Assembly: GCA_017647225.1 (NCBI GenBank)
Contig: JAGCLA010000015.1
Span: 1-64,000, forward strand
Origin: Bacteroidaceae bacterium
GTDB taxonomy: Bacteria > Bacteroidota > Bacteroidia > Bacteroidales > Bacteroidaceae
Direction: 5' to 3'
DNA length: 64,000 nt
In this document: one piece after another, positions 63,966-64,000 of the stretch
How positions within the stretch are numbered: position 1 is the stretch's first letter
Layout: each line of letters opens with the position of its first letter
Position numbers and translations under genes: made by a program
Notes under the pieces: model-generated
The model's input: only the letters and a program-made list of their open reading frames with translations
Database searches by the model: none
Told to the model about the DNA's origin: nothing

Positions 63966-64000
63966 TTAACGCGCAGGGTTGGCTATGTCGCCCACCATAA
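63966..64000 (-). CDS. C-terminal end of an unidentified gene (partial)
   Basis: The last 35 bases, read on the minus strand, form an open frame reading MVGDIANPAR and ending TAA at 63968-63966, nine bases before the smpB start. The spacing suggests a gene running in from beyond the right edge in the same unit as smpB. Too short to identify. Confidence 0.4.
   Translation of the reverse strand, partial: MVGDIANPAR

Noticed and set aside
1-64000. CRISPR array, tRNA genes, insertion sequences
   Set aside because: No evenly spaced direct repeats, cloverleaf candidates or transposase frames were seen on either strand.

Overview
The window is about 64 kb of a Bacteroidales chromosome, most like Bacteroidaceae or Prevotellaceae. 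Three things point there. The primary sigma factor is the short 287-residue Bacteroidetes type, and many promoters fit its TTG-N19-21-TAnnTTTG consensus. The genes are lineage-typical: glutamine synthetase III, DUF5686 and GEVED proteins, serine-type sulfatase, clostripain-type and M64 peptidases, and short YN..G..L C-terminal tails. No CRISPR array, tRNA, integrase or intact insertion sequence was seen. Most of the window is ordinary core genome with an accessory spot at about 21.5-23.1 kb.

Layout. 0-6 kb: a strong minus-strand promoter with a leader that looks like an rRNA operon leader running off the left edge, then a DUF5686 outer-membrane protein, a clostripain-family lipoprotein with a small secreted partner, and rpoD. 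6-10.5 kb: a secreted GH29 alpha-L-fucosidase and GEVED pair. 10.5-14.3 kb: serC, an IMPACT-family gene, a zinc-peptidase-like gene, and a DEAD-box-type helicase. 14.6-17.7 kb: grpE-dnaJ-folC. 17.8-21.4 kb: galactose operon (galM, sugar MFS, galK). 21.5-23.1 kb: a GH108 muramidase with a membrane-anchored partner, a candidate effector/immunity pair. 23.1-32.4 kb: a sulfatase with a long unassigned C-terminus, tex, tkt-rpiB and a FadL-type porin. 32.5-39.3 kb: a four-gene unit (purine permease, ribE, NifX-like, unknown), glnN and nagA. 39.5-44.1 kb: M3 peptidase, small lipoprotein, dCMP deaminase, S41 protease. 44.2-51.5 kb: RhaM-like mutarotase, SPOR lipoprotein, M64 peptidase, an unknown lipoprotein, CbpA-like protein, TspO, DUF456, 5'-nucleotidase, HAD phosphatase. 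51.6-57.2 kb: S9 peptidase with an MFS transporter, a 59-codon ORF, an ECF sigma factor, a SIMPL protein. 57.3-64 kb: DedA, a PMCA-type Ca2+-ATPase, MetH lacking its reactivation domain, smpB, and the tail of one more gene.

How the genes fit together. Fucosidase, sulfatase, RhaM-like mutarotase, galactose operon and nagA would fit use of host or dietary glycans, although they are not one polysaccharide utilisation locus (no SusC/SusD pair here). tkt and rpiB feed the pentose phosphate pathway. Several peptidases (C11, M3, S41, M64, S9) suggest protein or peptide use. All functions are read by eye from translated sequence and family knowledge; no database search was run.
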